Source of the DNA: Bacteroidota bacterium
Lineage (GTDB): Bacteria > Bacteroidota > Bacteroidia > NS11-12g > UBA9320
NCBI GenBank assembly: GCA_018700895.1
Contig: JABIUV010000008.1
Coordinates: 1 to 63,821 of the forward strand
Length of the DNA stretch: 63,821 bases
Reading direction: 5' to 3'
Part shown: in pieces, positions 8,706 to 18,149 of the stretch
Position numbering within the stretch: position 1 is the stretch's first letter
Layout of the letters: every line of letters begins with the position of its first letter
Position numbers and translations under genes: made by a program
The notes under the pieces: model-generated
Databases searched by the model: none
The model's input: only the letters and a program-made list of their open reading frames with translations
Told to the model about the DNA's origin: nothing

Positions 8706-10997
8706 TTATTTTGACTTGTCTAATGTGTAGGTTACTTGTAGTCGTACGGAGCGAGGTGCTCCCAAATCGGCAGGTCGTATGGCATACTCCTCGTTGGTGA
8801 TATTAGCTATGATAAGATTCGTTTTCCAATGCTCTGACAGTTTGTAACCCAAGCGAGCGTTGAATAATATGTATGCTGTAAGTTCCTGATCTATAGACTC
8901 CTGAACTCCTGGCACATATGCACTGATTGGAAAAGTGACAAAGGCAGCATCTACATTTTGTACGGCAGACTGATAGGCCGTACCTACTCCTAGTGTCCAG
9001 TTTTTATACGTAACCATCACATCAGCTTTGGCGAGGTGTTGTGGTCTATATTTTAGAGCATAATCGGTGGTGTCTGAGCTGGTGTTCAGATAAGTTAATT
9101 GGTTGTTGCTGTTGTCTGATCCTACTACCTTATTGGGCTCCATTGCCTCAGATTTGGTGTAGGTATACCCTACGAAACCTTGTACCTCTATACTCTTTGT
9201 TTTCTGCTGAAAACTGAGGTTAAGCTCTGCTCCTGATACACGTGTTTTCCCGGTGTTGAGTGTTTTGAAACCTGCACCAAATAACGGTGGTGCGATAGGA
9301 CCCCACTGCCCAAAGGTAAACTCCATCATATTCTCAAACTGCATACGAAATACCGCTGCATCTGCCAGAAGTTTTAAAGTCCCTATTTTAAACCCTTGTT
9401 TTACTCCTATCTCTAGGTTGGTCCCTGTTTCCGACTGTAGATTCTCATTGGGATAGATACTCACAGGTCCTACCGTAGTGGTAATGAATGATTCTGCTAT
9501 ACTTGGAAAACGATACCCTTGCCCGTAGCTTGCTCTAAGAAATGTAAAATCAGCCGCTGCGTAATTAAGCCCAGCTCGGTATACGGGTTTAGACTCCGTT
9601 CTACTATTCAAGGTAAATTGCTCATATCGAGCACCACCATTTGCCGTTAGCTTTCCCCATCCTTTTTCCAATTGAACATAAGCTGCGTAATTCGTAGCAT
9701 TTTGGGTTCCATTATACAATGGTGATTGGGTTACGGTATTGATAGCAACCAATCCCCCTACGGCATTAAATCTCTTGGCTGTCAAATTGAACGAAGACTG
9801 ATACTCCGCATACACCAAATCGGAACTGTTGCTTTGGTCTATCGTGGGATCTCCATTGTCTACCTCATTATTTATACTCAGGTAGCGTGTGTTGAGTGTA
9901 TGCTGAAATTTTCCCTTACTCCATTTCAGATAAGGATCTATGCTCAAACGGCTTACCGTATTATCCGTACTCCCGCTGTCCAATGCTGTATATCCTAAAT
10001 CATACGACTCCCATAACAAAAAACTCCCAGAAGTGCCTTGCTGATAGGTGGTATTAAGTCCATATACCAAATTGTGTTTTGCCACGGTCTTATGCAACCC
10101 TAAGGTACCTCTTACCCTTTTGTCATAATCACTCATTTTGTAGCTCTCATCGTTCAAGGCATTTAGCCCCAAGCTTACACCCAGCCCTTTGTAAGTGCTG
10201 GTGTGATACGCAGTAAAATTAGAAACCGTGTTGCGACTATCTCCTTGATATCTAAGTGATTGCCTCTTGGGTAAATCATAAAAACCCGCTGATGTACTTA
10301 CTTGGGTATATGGTTTGGAAGATGGTTTTCGAGTGGTAATATTGATAATACCATTCAGTGCCGAACTCCCGTAAATTACCGAGCTTGCTCCTTTTATTAT
10401 TTCCACTCCCGCTATACCTTCAGTAGGTACAAATGTCCATAGCGGTTGTCCAGCATCACCACTCAGCATGGGTGCTCCATTAATAAGCACCTGCACTCGC
10501 GAGCCAGCTCCATAGCTCCAGCCACTACCGCTTCGTATGGTGGGTTGATTGTCAACCACCTGCACGCCATTTATTCTCCCTATACTTTCTTCCAGATTGG
10601 TGGGAGCCGTATTCGCTATCAGGTTTGGTTTTATTATCTCCAGCGAAATCGTTGCATTTTTCAGCTCCGTAAAACGTTTGTTTTCAGACACTACTACGGC
10701 ATTGAGCATACTCGAAGTTTCGGCAAGGACAATAAGTGTATCATCTGGTATCACCGTAACATCTGCATAACCTACTTGAGTTATACGTAAGCTTGGTTCT
10801 TTAGATTCAAAAGCATACACCCCATTCACATCGGTAAGAGCTACAACCTTATTAGCAACCAAAAAATTAAACTGAGCACCGATAATCGGAATACCGCTTT
10901 CGTCAACTACTTTTCCTTGGTAAGAAAAATTGGTTTGACCCACTGTAACTAGCGTCAGAAGGCAAAACACCGCTTGTATGAATAAGTGAATACGCAT
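8706..10997 (-). CDS. TonB-dependent outer-membrane receptor
   Basis: 763 residues. Signal peptide to about residue 20, then a carboxypeptidase-like regulatory domain (FSYQGKVVDESGIPIIGAQF, about 24-100), a plug domain with NGVQVVDNQPTIRSGSGW and the SSVIYGSSALNGIINITTRK block, then a 22-strand-type barrel with alternating aromatic residues, ending VTYTLDKSK. It imports an unidentified substrate using TonB energy. No partner lipoprotein is adjacent, so no SusD-type substrate inference is possible. Single gene with its own -7 element. Confidence 0.93.
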   Translation of the reverse strand: MRIHLFIQAVFCLLTLVTVGQTNFSYQGKVVDESGIPIIGAQFNFLVANKVVALTDVNGVYAFESKEPSLRITQVGYADVTVIPDDTLIVLAETSSMLNAVVVSENKRFTELKNATISLEIIKPNLIANTAPTNLEESIGRINGVQVVDNQPTIRSGSGWSYGAGSRVQVLINGAPMLSGDAGQPLWTFVPTEGIAGVEIIKGASSVIYGSSALNGIINITTRKPSSKPYTQVSTSAGFYDLPKRQSLRYQGDSRNTVSNFTAYHTSTYKGLGVSLGLNALNDESYKMSDYDKRVRGTLGLHKTVAKHNLVYGLNTTYQQGTSGSFLLWESYDLGYTALDSGSTDNTVSRLSIDPYLKWSKGKFQHTLNTRYLSINNEVDNGDPTIDQSNSSDLVYAEYQSSFNLTAKRFNAVGGLVAINTVTQSPLYNGTQNATNYAAYVQLEKGWGKLTANGGARYEQFTLNSRTESKPVYRAGLNYAAADFTFLRASYGQGYRFPSIAESFITTTVGPVSIYPNENLQSETGTNLEIGVKQGFKIGTLKLLADAAVFRMQFENMMEFTFGQWGPIAPPLFGAGFKTLNTGKTRVSGAELNLSFQQKTKSIEVQGFVGYTYTKSEAMEPNKVVGSDNSNNQLTYLNTSSDTTDYALKYRPQHLAKADVMVTYKNWTLGVGTAYQSAVQNVDAAFVTFPISAYVPGVQESIDQELTAYILFNARLGYKLSEHWKTNLIIANITNEEYAIRPADLGAPRSVRLQVTYTLDKSK

Positions 10998-11011
10998 ATA
11001 TTCGTTTCTTA

Positions 11012-11019
11012 CAAATGTA
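11012..11019 (-). promoter_or_regulatory. -7 element of the TonB receptor gene
   Basis: Minus-strand TACATTTG matches TAnnTTTG and ends 14 nt before the ATG at 10997. No clear -33 TTG. Confidence 0.5.
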
Positions 11020-11035
11020 TTTAATCCAATCAGTT

Positions 11036-11755
11036 ATGAAAAGAGTTTTACTAATGGCACTCGTTGTTGTATCGATATTTGCCGCACAAGCACAAGTATG
11101 TACACCCGATATGACTATTACTGAACCAGGAGTATATCCTGACCAACCCGATACAGCCTATGCCGATCAGCCATATAGTTTCAATTTTCAAGTATTGGCT
11201 CTAAGAGACACCAATGTTGTATTTGCCGGCCAGAACTTAGATGCAACTATAGACTCTGTGCGTATCAATAATGTGATTGGTTTACCTGCTAGTTTCACGT
11301 TTCAATGTAACCCATTGGACTGCATGTTTACTTGGCTAGCCGTAGGTTGTATCAACCTACAAGGAAATCCCACCCAATCACAAGCAGGTGTATATCCGTT
11401 AGAAATAGCGACTACCGTATTTGCTAGGGCAGGAATATTAGCATTACCTGTACCCGATACAGCTGATGGATATGAACTCGTGATACAAGGAGATGGCTCT
11501 GCGTCTGTATTTGACGTTTCTGCCAATGAGTTACGTGTATATCCCAACCCATCAGCGAGTGGTAAGTACACACTTAGTAGCAACCAACCATTATCTATAA
11601 TAAATATAATTAATGTGCAGGGTAAATCCGTAACGTACGACGCTACACCAAGTCAAAAACAGACGTATATCGACCTAAATAGCGTGCCTAAAGGCATCTA
11701 TATTGTGCAGGCCTACTTGGGAGAAGAACGAGTAAGCATAAGGCTGCTACGTTAG
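11036..11755 (+). CDS. Secreted protein with T9SS type A sorting domain
   Basis: 239 residues. The start at 11036 was chosen because MKRVLLMALVVVSIFAAQAQ is a clean signal peptide; an upstream in-frame ATG at 11015 would only add seven residues. The middle has no recognised domain but carries four Cys (for example FQCNPLDCMFTW). The last ~70 residues are a type A sorting domain (VYPNPSASGKYTL ... PKGIYIVQ ... VSIRLLR), so it is exported through the outer membrane by the type IX system. Function unknown. Confidence 0.88.
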   Translation: MKRVLLMALVVVSIFAAQAQVCTPDMTITEPGVYPDQPDTAYADQPYSFNFQVLALRDTNVVFAGQNLDATIDSVRINNVIGLPASFTFQCNPLDCMFTWLAVGCINLQGNPTQSQAGVYPLEIATTVFARAGILALPVPDTADGYELVIQGDGSASVFDVSANELRVYPNPSASGKYTLSSNQPLSIINIINVQGKSVTYDATPSQKQTYIDLNSVPKGIYIVQAYLGEERVSIRLLR

Positions 11756-11784
11756 CCCATATCATGAGTGTGTAATAATAACCG

Positions 11785-11792
11785 TATCTTTG
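11785..11792 (+). promoter_or_regulatory. -7 element of the E1 dehydrogenase gene
   Basis: TATCTTTG matches TAnnTTTG; the start codon at 11810 lies 17 nt downstream. No TTG at the expected -33 distance. Confidence 0.6.
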
Positions 11793-11809
11793 CACTACAC
11801 TCAAAATTT

Positions 11810-14194
11810 ATGGCAACAGACGTGGTTAAGCAAACTTCAGCATCTATATCAAAACAAGAATTTATTGAGCAAGTAAAGAGTGATTATGTCACTGCTTTCA
11901 AAAGCAGACAAGCATCTCTCTTGGGCCGCAAAGAAGTACTTACAGGCAAAGCAAAGTTTGGGATTTTTGGTGATGGTAAAGAGTTGGCTCAAGTAGCTAT
12001 GACTCGTTATATGCAAAAAGGTGATTTCAGAGCAGGTTACTATCGTGACCAAACCATACTCTTCGCTCTAGGACTCAGTGACGTACAAAAGTTTTTTGCT
12101 CAGCTATATGCTCACCCAAGTACAGAGCACGACCCAAGTAGTGCTGGTAGAAGTATGAATGGGCACTTTGGTACACGCATGCTAGACGATGCAGGTAACT
12201 GGTTACCACAAACCAACGGCGTAAATATATCATCTGATATATCGCCCACCGCAGCTCAAATGCCGCGAGCACTAGGATTGGCTTTTGCCTCTAAGGTTTA
12301 TAAATCAAACCCTGACTTACATACCAAAACAAACTTTTCCAACCAAGGAAACGAAATATCGTGGGCAACCATAGGTAATGCTAGTACTTCAGAAGGGCCT
12401 TTTTGGGAAAGTATAAACGCAGCAGGCGTTATGCAAGTGCCTATGCTCGTAAGTATATGGGATGATGAGTACGGCATATCGGTACACGCCAAGCACCAAA
12501 CTACAAAGCAAAATCTTAGTGCCATCTTATCAGGTTTCAAAACCGACAAGTATGGTGTAGGAATAGAACTCATAACGGTAAATGGATGGGACTACCCGTC
12601 GCTTATTAATGCCTATAAAAAAGCATCCGAAGTATGCCGAAAAAAGCATACACCGGTAGTAGTGCACGTAAAAGAAATGACCCAACCACAAGGTCATTCT
12701 ACCTCGGGATCTCACGAGCGATATAAGTCTAAAGAACGACTTGCTTGGGAAACTGAGCACGACTGTGTGGCTAAAATGAGAGCATGGCTGTTGGAAAACA
12801 ACCTAGCCGAAGAAACCGAGATAGAAGTATTAGAGAAAGAAGCTATCTCCGAGGTAAAAGCGGCTAAAAAAGCGGCTTGGACTGCTTTTCGCAGTGAAAT
12901 CAACGCTGAAAAAAATGAGGCCGTAGAACTATTGTCTCAATTAGATGCCGATGCATCAGCTTCACTCAAGGGAGCAATGGATCCCAATAGAAAAGACATT
13001 CTAAAAACATTACACAACACCCTTCGTAGTCATATTGGAAACCCATTAGCAGCAGACTTGCACGCCTTTTATAAGAGCTATTTGGCCAAGTATCAGGATG
13101 TATATAGCAGTCATCTTCATAGTCAATCGGAGCAGCGATCACTCGCCATACAAGAGGTAAAACCTACCTATGCTGACGATGCCGAAGAACTCAATGGGTT
13201 TGAGATTCTGAATAAAACATTTGACCACCTACTTAGTACCCACCCTGAAGTAATTGCCTTTGGGGAAGATGTAGGAAAAATAGGAGATGTAAACCAAGGT
13301 TTTGCAGGGTTGCAGGATAAGCACGGAGATCACCGTGTGATGGATATGGGTATACGCGAAAACACCATTGTAGGACAAGCTATAGGTGCATCGCTTCGTG
13401 GCCTTCGCCCTATTGCCGAAATACAATACTTAGATTACCTACTCTACGGAGTACAGATGATGAGTGACGATATAGCCACCATACAATACCGCACCAAAGG
13501 GGGACAAAAATATCCGCTGATAATACGAACAAGAGGACACAGGCTAGAAGGTATATGGCACAGTGGTTCGCCTATGGGTATGATTATTAATGCCGTGCGT
13601 GGTATGAATGTACTCGTGCCTAGAGATATGACTAGAGCAGCTGGTTTTTATAATACCATTATGAAGTCAGATGAGCCGTCTCTTATCGTAGAATGTTTGA
13701 ATGGTTATCGATTAAAAGAGAAGTTACCAAGCAACCTTCACGAATTTACTGTACCGGTAGGTGTACCCGAAACACTACAATACGGTGATGACGTAACGGT
13801 TATAACCTACGGTAGTTGTGTGCGAATAGCCCAAGAAGGAATCGCTCTTTTACAAGAAAAAGGTATATCCGTAGAGCTCATAGATGTGCAGTCATTGTTA
13901 CCTTTTGATGTGAATCACAACATCGTAGAATCGTTGATGAAGACCAATAAAGTAGTATTTATGGACGAAGATGTACAAGGAGGTGCTACTGGATTTATGA
14001 TGCAAAAAGTACTAGAAGAGCAAGAAGGGTATAAGTACCTAGATGCTGCTCCGCGTACGCTTACCTCGCAGGACCACAGACCGGCTTACGGAACAGACGG
14101 AGATTATTTCTCTAAGAGTAACGCCGAAGAATTATTTGAACTCGTGTATGATATGATGCACGAATATGAACCAGACAAGTTCCCTAAATTCTAA
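11810..14194 (+). CDS. 2-oxoacid dehydrogenase E1, fused alpha and beta subunits
   Basis: ThDP-dependent decarboxylation of a 2-oxoacid and transfer of the acyl group to lipoyl-E2. Residues about 1-400 match the E1 alpha chain (FRAGYYRDQTILFALG; ThDP region IGNASTSEGPFWESIN); about 470-794 match the beta chain (FGEDVGKIGDVNQGFAGL, RVMDMGIRENTIVGQAIG, and the C-terminal transketolase domain). Single-chain fusions are common in Bacteroidetes; the substrate could be branched-chain 2-oxoacids or pyruvate. The start at 11810 follows the promoter element and avoids an upstream extension unlike the family. The ThDP motif reads GNA where GDG/GDA is usual. Confidence 0.93.
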   Translation: MATDVVKQTSASISKQEFIEQVKSDYVTAFKSRQASLLGRKEVLTGKAKFGIFGDGKELAQVAMTRYMQKGDFRAGYYRDQTILFALGLSDVQKFFAQLYAHPSTEHDPSSAGRSMNGHFGTRMLDDAGNWLPQTNGVNISSDISPTAAQMPRALGLAFASKVYKSNPDLHTKTNFSNQGNEISWATIGNASTSEGPFWESINAAGVMQVPMLVSIWDDEYGISVHAKHQTTKQNLSAILSGFKTDKYGVGIELITVNGWDYPSLINAYKKASEVCRKKHTPVVVHVKEMTQPQGHSTSGSHERYKSKERLAWETEHDCVAKMRAWLLENNLAEETEIEVLEKEAISEVKAAKKAAWTAFRSEINAEKNEAVELLSQLDADASASLKGAMDPNRKDILKTLHNTLRSHIGNPLAADLHAFYKSYLAKYQDVYSSHLHSQSEQRSLAIQEVKPTYADDAEELNGFEILNKTFDHLLSTHPEVIAFGEDVGKIGDVNQGFAGLQDKHGDHRVMDMGIRENTIVGQAIGASLRGLRPIAEIQYLDYLLYGVQMMSDDIATIQYRTKGGQKYPLIIRTRGHRLEGIWHSGSPMGMIINAVRGMNVLVPRDMTRAAGFYNTIMKSDEPSLIVECLNGYRLKEKLPSNLHEFTVPVGVPETLQYGDDVTVITYGSCVRIAQEGIALLQEKGISVELIDVQSLLPFDVNHNIVESLMKTNKVVFMDEDVQGGATGFMMQKVLEEQEGYKYLDAAPRTLTSQDHRPAYGTDGDYFSKSNAEELFELVYDMMHEYEPDKFPKF

Positions 14195-14221
14195 ATTTAT
14201 ATAGGAAGTTGTTTGAAACAT

Positions 14222-14250
14222 AAAAAAGGCGACCCGTGGGTCGCCTTTTT
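14222..14250. terminator. Bidirectional terminator between E1 gene and mscL
   Basis: Perfect 13-bp stem AAAAAGGCGACCC / GGGTCGCCTTTTT with a 2-nt GT centre; the A-run on one side and T-run on the other let it serve both converging genes. Confidence 0.92.
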
Positions 14251-14283
14251 AGTTGATAGTATCAAATTAATTATTTCTTCAAG

Positions 14284-14652
14284 TTATCTCTTTTCTGTAA
14301 GCAAGTCTACTTCAGAAGGTTCAGCTGGAGCAGCTTCTGGCTCAGTAGCTTTAGTTTTGTTGTGTGCTTTAACAATTATAAACATTACAAAACCAACAAT
14401 TAACAAATTGATAATGGTATTCACCCATTTACCCCACATAATTGCGTTTTTTACGCTACCATCTTCATTGTAGTCTAGCTCAATCATTTTATCTGCAAAA
14501 TCCTGACCGCCTGCAAAGTGACCTACAATTGGCATTACGATATCAACCACGAAGCCGTTAATTACCATTCCTAAAGCACCTGCCATAATAACCGCTACAG
14601 CAAAATCGATGACATTACCCGTCATAGTGAAGTTTTTAAATTCTTTTAACAT
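14284..14652 (-). CDS. mscL: Large-conductance mechanosensitive channel MscL
   Basis: Pentameric inner-membrane channel that opens under membrane tension and releases solutes on hypo-osmotic shock. The N-terminal helix MLKEFKNFTMTGNVIDFAVA and first membrane helix AVIMAGALGMVINGFVVDIV are canonical; a second helix TIINLLIVGFVMFIIVKAHN follows and the C-terminus is charged. 122 residues is slightly short: the periplasmic loop is brief, with an acidic insert DYNEDGS. Single gene ending at the bidirectional terminator. Confidence 0.97.
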   Translation of the reverse strand: MLKEFKNFTMTGNVIDFAVAVIMAGALGMVINGFVVDIVMPIVGHFAGGQDFADKMIELDYNEDGSVKNAIMWGKWVNTIINLLIVGFVMFIIVKAHNKTKATEPEAAPAEPSEVDLLTEKR

Positions 14653-14724
14653 AATTTTAGTTTTTTAATATTGATTGTAACCTTGAGACCAGATACCAAA
14701 GTGTCACCTTAAAATTCAAAAAAC

Positions 14725-15324
14725 TTATATTGTAGGCTCTACCAAGGCTGCTTTATTGATGGTGTATTTCCTGTTATTGGCTAAATTCACACACAGGACT
14801 CTTGTTCGTCTGTCTTCTTCCTTTTGATAAACATGACCTCTGAAACGAAACTTTTCTCCTATGGCTAACTCCTCTAGATACACCCCTTGTTCTGTGTCAT
14901 ATTTTGCAAAAGCCTTTTCTACAGACACATTTACTCCGCTGCATGCCTTAGGGTTTGTTAGCTCGTGAGTTATGACATCGAGCAGTTCTTTGTCTTGGGC
15001 AAACTCCTCGTGAACATTAAAGTAGCTAAACAATTCTCTAAAGTTATTTTTCCACTCGATACCGTGTGGTTTTACCTCATTGCGATGCTGCAAGTAGGTT
15101 TTGAGGTGAGCTATCTCGTGTATTAGAGTAAATAAAAAACGATATGAATTGTCATCATGATTTACCGAGATACTAAGGTTATAACCTTGTTGTCTGAAAT
15201 CTCCACGTTTCGTTTTACGGGGTCGGGTTATTTTTAATACGCATTTGCTTTCCTCTAAGAATGCTAAAATGCGGTCGGCTTTGTGCGTTGGAAGGTGTTT
15301 TTCTAAGTATTCGAGAATACTCAC
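14725..15324 (-). CDS. SprT-like zinc metalloprotease-family protein
   Basis: 199 residues. The zinc motif HEIAHLKT lies near residue 89, with a third ligand candidate His in KPHGIEWKNNF about 20 residues on; this is the SprT-like arrangement related to the SPRTN/gluzincin fold. Function in bacteria is unclear. It follows psd by 8 bp and is the last gene of the gdhA-psd operon. Cytoplasmic: no signal peptide. Confidence 0.88.
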   Translation of the reverse strand: MSILEYLEKHLPTHKADRILAFLEESKCVLKITRPRKTKRGDFRQQGYNLSISVNHDDNSYRFLFTLIHEIAHLKTYLQHRNEVKPHGIEWKNNFRELFSYFNVHEEFAQDKELLDVITHELTNPKACSGVNVSVEKAFAKYDTEQGVYLEELAIGEKFRFRGHVYQKEEDRRTRVLCVNLANNRKYTINKAALVEPTI

Positions 15325-15332
15325 GGCAGTCT

Positions 15333-15989
15333 TTACTTTAATACCGCAAGCAAGGTGTCAGCAGCCGAAACCTTTTGCTCTAGCTCTACTTTGATATCCG
15401 TACCTACTGGTACAAATACATCTACTCGAGAACCAAACTTAATGAATCCCATCTCATCTCCTTGTGCTGCTTTGTCACCTGGCTTAATGTACCAACGTAT
15501 TCTGCGTGCTACTGCACCTGCTATTTGTCTGAAAAGCACTTCCACTCCTGTATCCGTTTTGATAACCGATGTAGTTCGCTCATTCTCCGTACTGCTTTTA
15601 GGGTGCCAAGCAACCAGATATTTACCGGGGTGATACTTGAAATAACTAAAGATACCTGAAACGGGATTCCGATTCACGTGAACATTGAGCGGCGACATAA
15701 AAATAGAAATCTGTATGCGTCTGTCTTTGAAATATTCAGTCTCTTCTACTTCTTCTATAACCACTACCTTGCCGTCACACGGGCTTACTACACCGTTCTC
15801 AGTTTTGTCAGCATAGCGAGGTGGGTTGCGAAAGAAGCGAACAATAAGGATATACAATACTAATAGAGGCAAGCCGAGGAGAATCATTAACCAGCTTGGA
15901 GCATTTAATGATGATAACCCAAATAGGATTCCTGCAAATAATAATGTTGAGATAAGAATTATCTTATATCCTTCTTTATGAATATTCAT
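15333..15989 (-). CDS. psd: Phosphatidylserine decarboxylase family protein
   Basis: Decarboxylates phosphatidylserine to phosphatidylethanolamine at the inner membrane. Two N-terminal membrane segments (about 10-50) precede the catalytic domain; the self-cleavage site is in IKFGSRVDVFVP near residue 185, where the Ser becomes the pyruvoyl group. 218 residues is the short Psd type found in Bacteroidetes and Proteobacteria. It starts 12 bp after gdhA, and cdsA, which acts earlier in the same lipid pathway, lies just beyond gdhA. Confidence 0.95.
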   Translation of the reverse strand: MNIHKEGYKIILISTLLFAGILFGLSSLNAPSWLMILLGLPLLVLYILIVRFFRNPPRYADKTENGVVSPCDGKVVVIEEVEETEYFKDRRIQISIFMSPLNVHVNRNPVSGIFSYFKYHPGKYLVAWHPKSSTENERTTSVIKTDTGVEVLFRQIAGAVARRIRWYIKPGDKAAQGDEMGFIKFGSRVDVFVPVGTDIKVELEQKVSAADTLLAVLK

Positions 15990-16001
15990 GTAGCTATGTT
16001 T

Positions 16002-17279
16002 TTAAAATATACCTCTGAGTTTAGACGTATCAGCAACCTTATCTATAGCCACAATATATGCCGCTGTTCTAAGACTACACTTGTGCTTACGGGCCGCTTT
16101 GTATACATTATCAAAAGCCTGCTTCATAATTCTATCGGCACGTCTATTTACTCTTTCTTCGGTCCAAAAATAACCCAATCTATTTTGCACCCACTCAAAG
16201 TAAGAAACAGAAACACCACCCGCGTTGGCTAGTATATCTGGAACTACCATGATACCTTTCTTTGCTAAAATATCATCTGCATTAGAGGCAGTAGGTCCAT
16301 TGGCACCTTCCACGATTAGTTTTGCTTTTATTCTATTCGCATTTTCCTCAGTAATTTGATCTTCTAAAGCAGCAGGCACTAGGATGTCTACATCCAGCTC
16401 TAATAGCTCATCATTGGTTATCATTTTACCGGCTTTATAACCTTCCAAGCTCTTATTCTTAGCTACGTAGGCAATCGCCTCTTCTATGTCGAGTCCTTCA
16501 GGATTGTAATACGCTCCTGAGATATCAGATATCGCGACAATAGTCACCCCTTGTTGTTCTATAAGTTTAGCCGAAATACTACCCACATTACCAAAACCTT
16601 GAACAGCACAGGTAGACTTGGTTGGATTCATTTTGAGCTTAGCCATAGCACTACGTGTAGATACCATCACACCACGTCCGGTAGCTTCTACTCTACCCAG
16701 TGAACCACCGAGTACCAGTGGCTTACCTGTAACTACCGCAGGGCTTGCCTGACCAGCTAACTTGGAGTATTCGTCCATTATCCAAGCCATCGTCTGTGGA
16801 TTGGTGCCCATATCTGGGGCAGGTATATCTCTCTCTGGGCCAAATACATCTCGCATAGCACCAGTGAATGTACGTGTTAATCGCTCCAACTCTCCTTGAG
16901 ACATCGTACGCGGGTCACACTGTATGCCACCTTTACCACCACCGTAAGGTATGCCTACTACGGCACACTTCCACGTCATCCAGGCGGCAAGTGCTTTTAC
17001 CTCGTCTAAGTTTACACCCATAGAGTAGCGAATACCACCCTTACTTGGTCCTAGCTTAGAAGAGTGTACCACTCTGTAACCTTGAAATGTCTTGATTTTT
17101 CCATCGTCCATGGTTACCGGAAGACTCACGATAACTGCTTTTTCTGGGGATTTGAGGGCGTTGTAAGTAGATTCATCTAAGCCGAGTATTTCTGCCGCTT
17201 CGTTGAACCTTTCCATCATAGACTCCAGCGGATTTAAATCATCCGTAATGGGAGCTGGTTCTTTAAACTTTAAAGTCAT
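16002..17279 (-). CDS. gdhA: Glutamate dehydrogenase (Glu/Leu/Phe/Val family)
   Basis: Interconverts glutamate and 2-oxoglutarate plus ammonia. The active-site segment is clear: LGPSKGGIRYS near residue 76 and CAVVGIPYGGGKGGIQ near 105, with the catalytic Lys in GGGKGG; the Rossmann domain has VQGFGNVGSISAKL near 228. 425 residues fits the hexameric class. Substrate specificity towards Glu rather than Leu/Phe is judged from length and motif only. It has its own -7 element and heads the gdhA-psd-sprT unit. Confidence 0.93.
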   Translation of the reverse strand: MTLKFKEPAPITDDLNPLESMMERFNEAAEILGLDESTYNALKSPEKAVIVSLPVTMDDGKIKTFQGYRVVHSSKLGPSKGGIRYSMGVNLDEVKALAAWMTWKCAVVGIPYGGGKGGIQCDPRTMSQGELERLTRTFTGAMRDVFGPERDIPAPDMGTNPQTMAWIMDEYSKLAGQASPAVVTGKPLVLGGSLGRVEATGRGVMVSTRSAMAKLKMNPTKSTCAVQGFGNVGSISAKLIEQQGVTIVAISDISGAYYNPEGLDIEEAIAYVAKNKSLEGYKAGKMITNDELLELDVDILVPAALEDQITEENANRIKAKLIVEGANGPTASNADDILAKKGIMVVPDILANAGGVSVSYFEWVQNRLGYFWTEERVNRRADRIMKQAFDNVYKAARKHKCSLRTAAYIVAIDKVADTSKLRGIF

Positions 17280-17308
17280 AATGCTAAAGTTAATTATATA
17301 TTATTAAG

Positions 17309-17316
17309 CAAATGTA
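17309..17316 (-). promoter_or_regulatory. -7 element upstream of gdhA
   Basis: Minus-strand TACATTTG matches TAnnTTTG, ending 29 nt before the gdhA ATG. No TTG at the expected -33 spacing. Confidence 0.5.
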
Positions 17317-17357
17317 TTTATTATAGCAATTGGTAGTAATCAGTCCCTTGTCTTTTT

Positions 17358-18149
17358 TTAGCCCAAAAACTGCAAAACCAAGATATACGGGAGACTTGAT
17401 AAGTAAATTGAATCCATTCTATCTAAGACGCCACCGTGGCCAGGCAAAAAATTTCCACTATCCTTCACCCCTAGTTTGCGTTTCATATATGATTCTACAA
17501 AATCCCCAAAAATGGCAAAAACTATCACGATAGGTGACAACCAATAGGAAGCCATCTCTAACTGAAGCCAGTAGTGATTGAGTACCGCCATTGCTATGAC
17601 GGTAACCACTGCCCCACCTATAGTTCCTTCTATAGTTTTCTTAGGAGAAACCTTAGGAAACACCGGACGCTTACCTATAGCCTTGCCCACTGCATAGGCC
17701 ATGGAGTCATACATCCAAATGGTGATGAGATAAAACACAACATACATTATAGCATCGCTCGATTGTAAAAACCAAATAGCCAAAGCTACAAGTGGAGCAA
17801 TGAGGTATAAGGTGCCAGTCATATAATTTACGGTTTGCTCTCGCTTAAGCTGTGTGTAAGTGATATACAAGCAAGCCATTTGTACCAAAAACATAATACC
17901 ATACGAGATTACATCCATCTCACGAGCACCAAAAAAAGTAAGGTACAAAATCACTCCTGCAAAAACGGCTGGATTTACCCAACGATGTTGGTTGGAAATT
18001 TTGTGAGCTAACGTTGCCAGTTCGTTTACCGAAACAAAGGCTATAAAAGCCATTAAAATGCCAAAAAAAGGTTTGCCAAAAAAAGTTGCACCCAGCATTA
18101 TAGCCACGTATAACGCCCCAAATATGAGTCGGAGAGAGAGGTTAGACAT
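17358..18149 (-). CDS. cdsA: Phosphatidate cytidylyltransferase
   Basis: Makes CDP-diacylglycerol from phosphatidate and CTP, the branch point for phospholipids. About eight membrane helices; the CDP-DAG synthase signature SYMKRKLGVKDSGNFLPGHG followed by GVLDRMDS lies near the C-terminus (residues ~215-245). 263 residues is normal. Its start overlaps the end of the CPBP gene by 8 bp. With psd it groups phospholipid synthesis in this region. Confidence 0.96.
   Translation of the reverse strand: MSNLSLRLIFGALYVAIMLGATFFGKPFFGILMAFIAFVSVNELATLAHKISNQHRWVNPAVFAGVILYLTFFGAREMDVISYGIMFLVQMACLYITYTQLKREQTVNYMTGTLYLIAPLVALAIWFLQSSDAIMYVVFYLITIWMYDSMAYAVGKAIGKRPVFPKVSPKKTIEGTIGGAVVTVIAMAVLNHYWLQLEMASYWLSPIVIVFAIFGDFVESYMKRKLGVKDSGNFLPGHGGVLDRMDSIYLSSLPYILVLQFLG

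Noticed and set aside
14213-14473. 86-codon ORF on the + strand opposite mscL
   Set aside because: Runs through the bidirectional terminator and antisense to canonical MscL.
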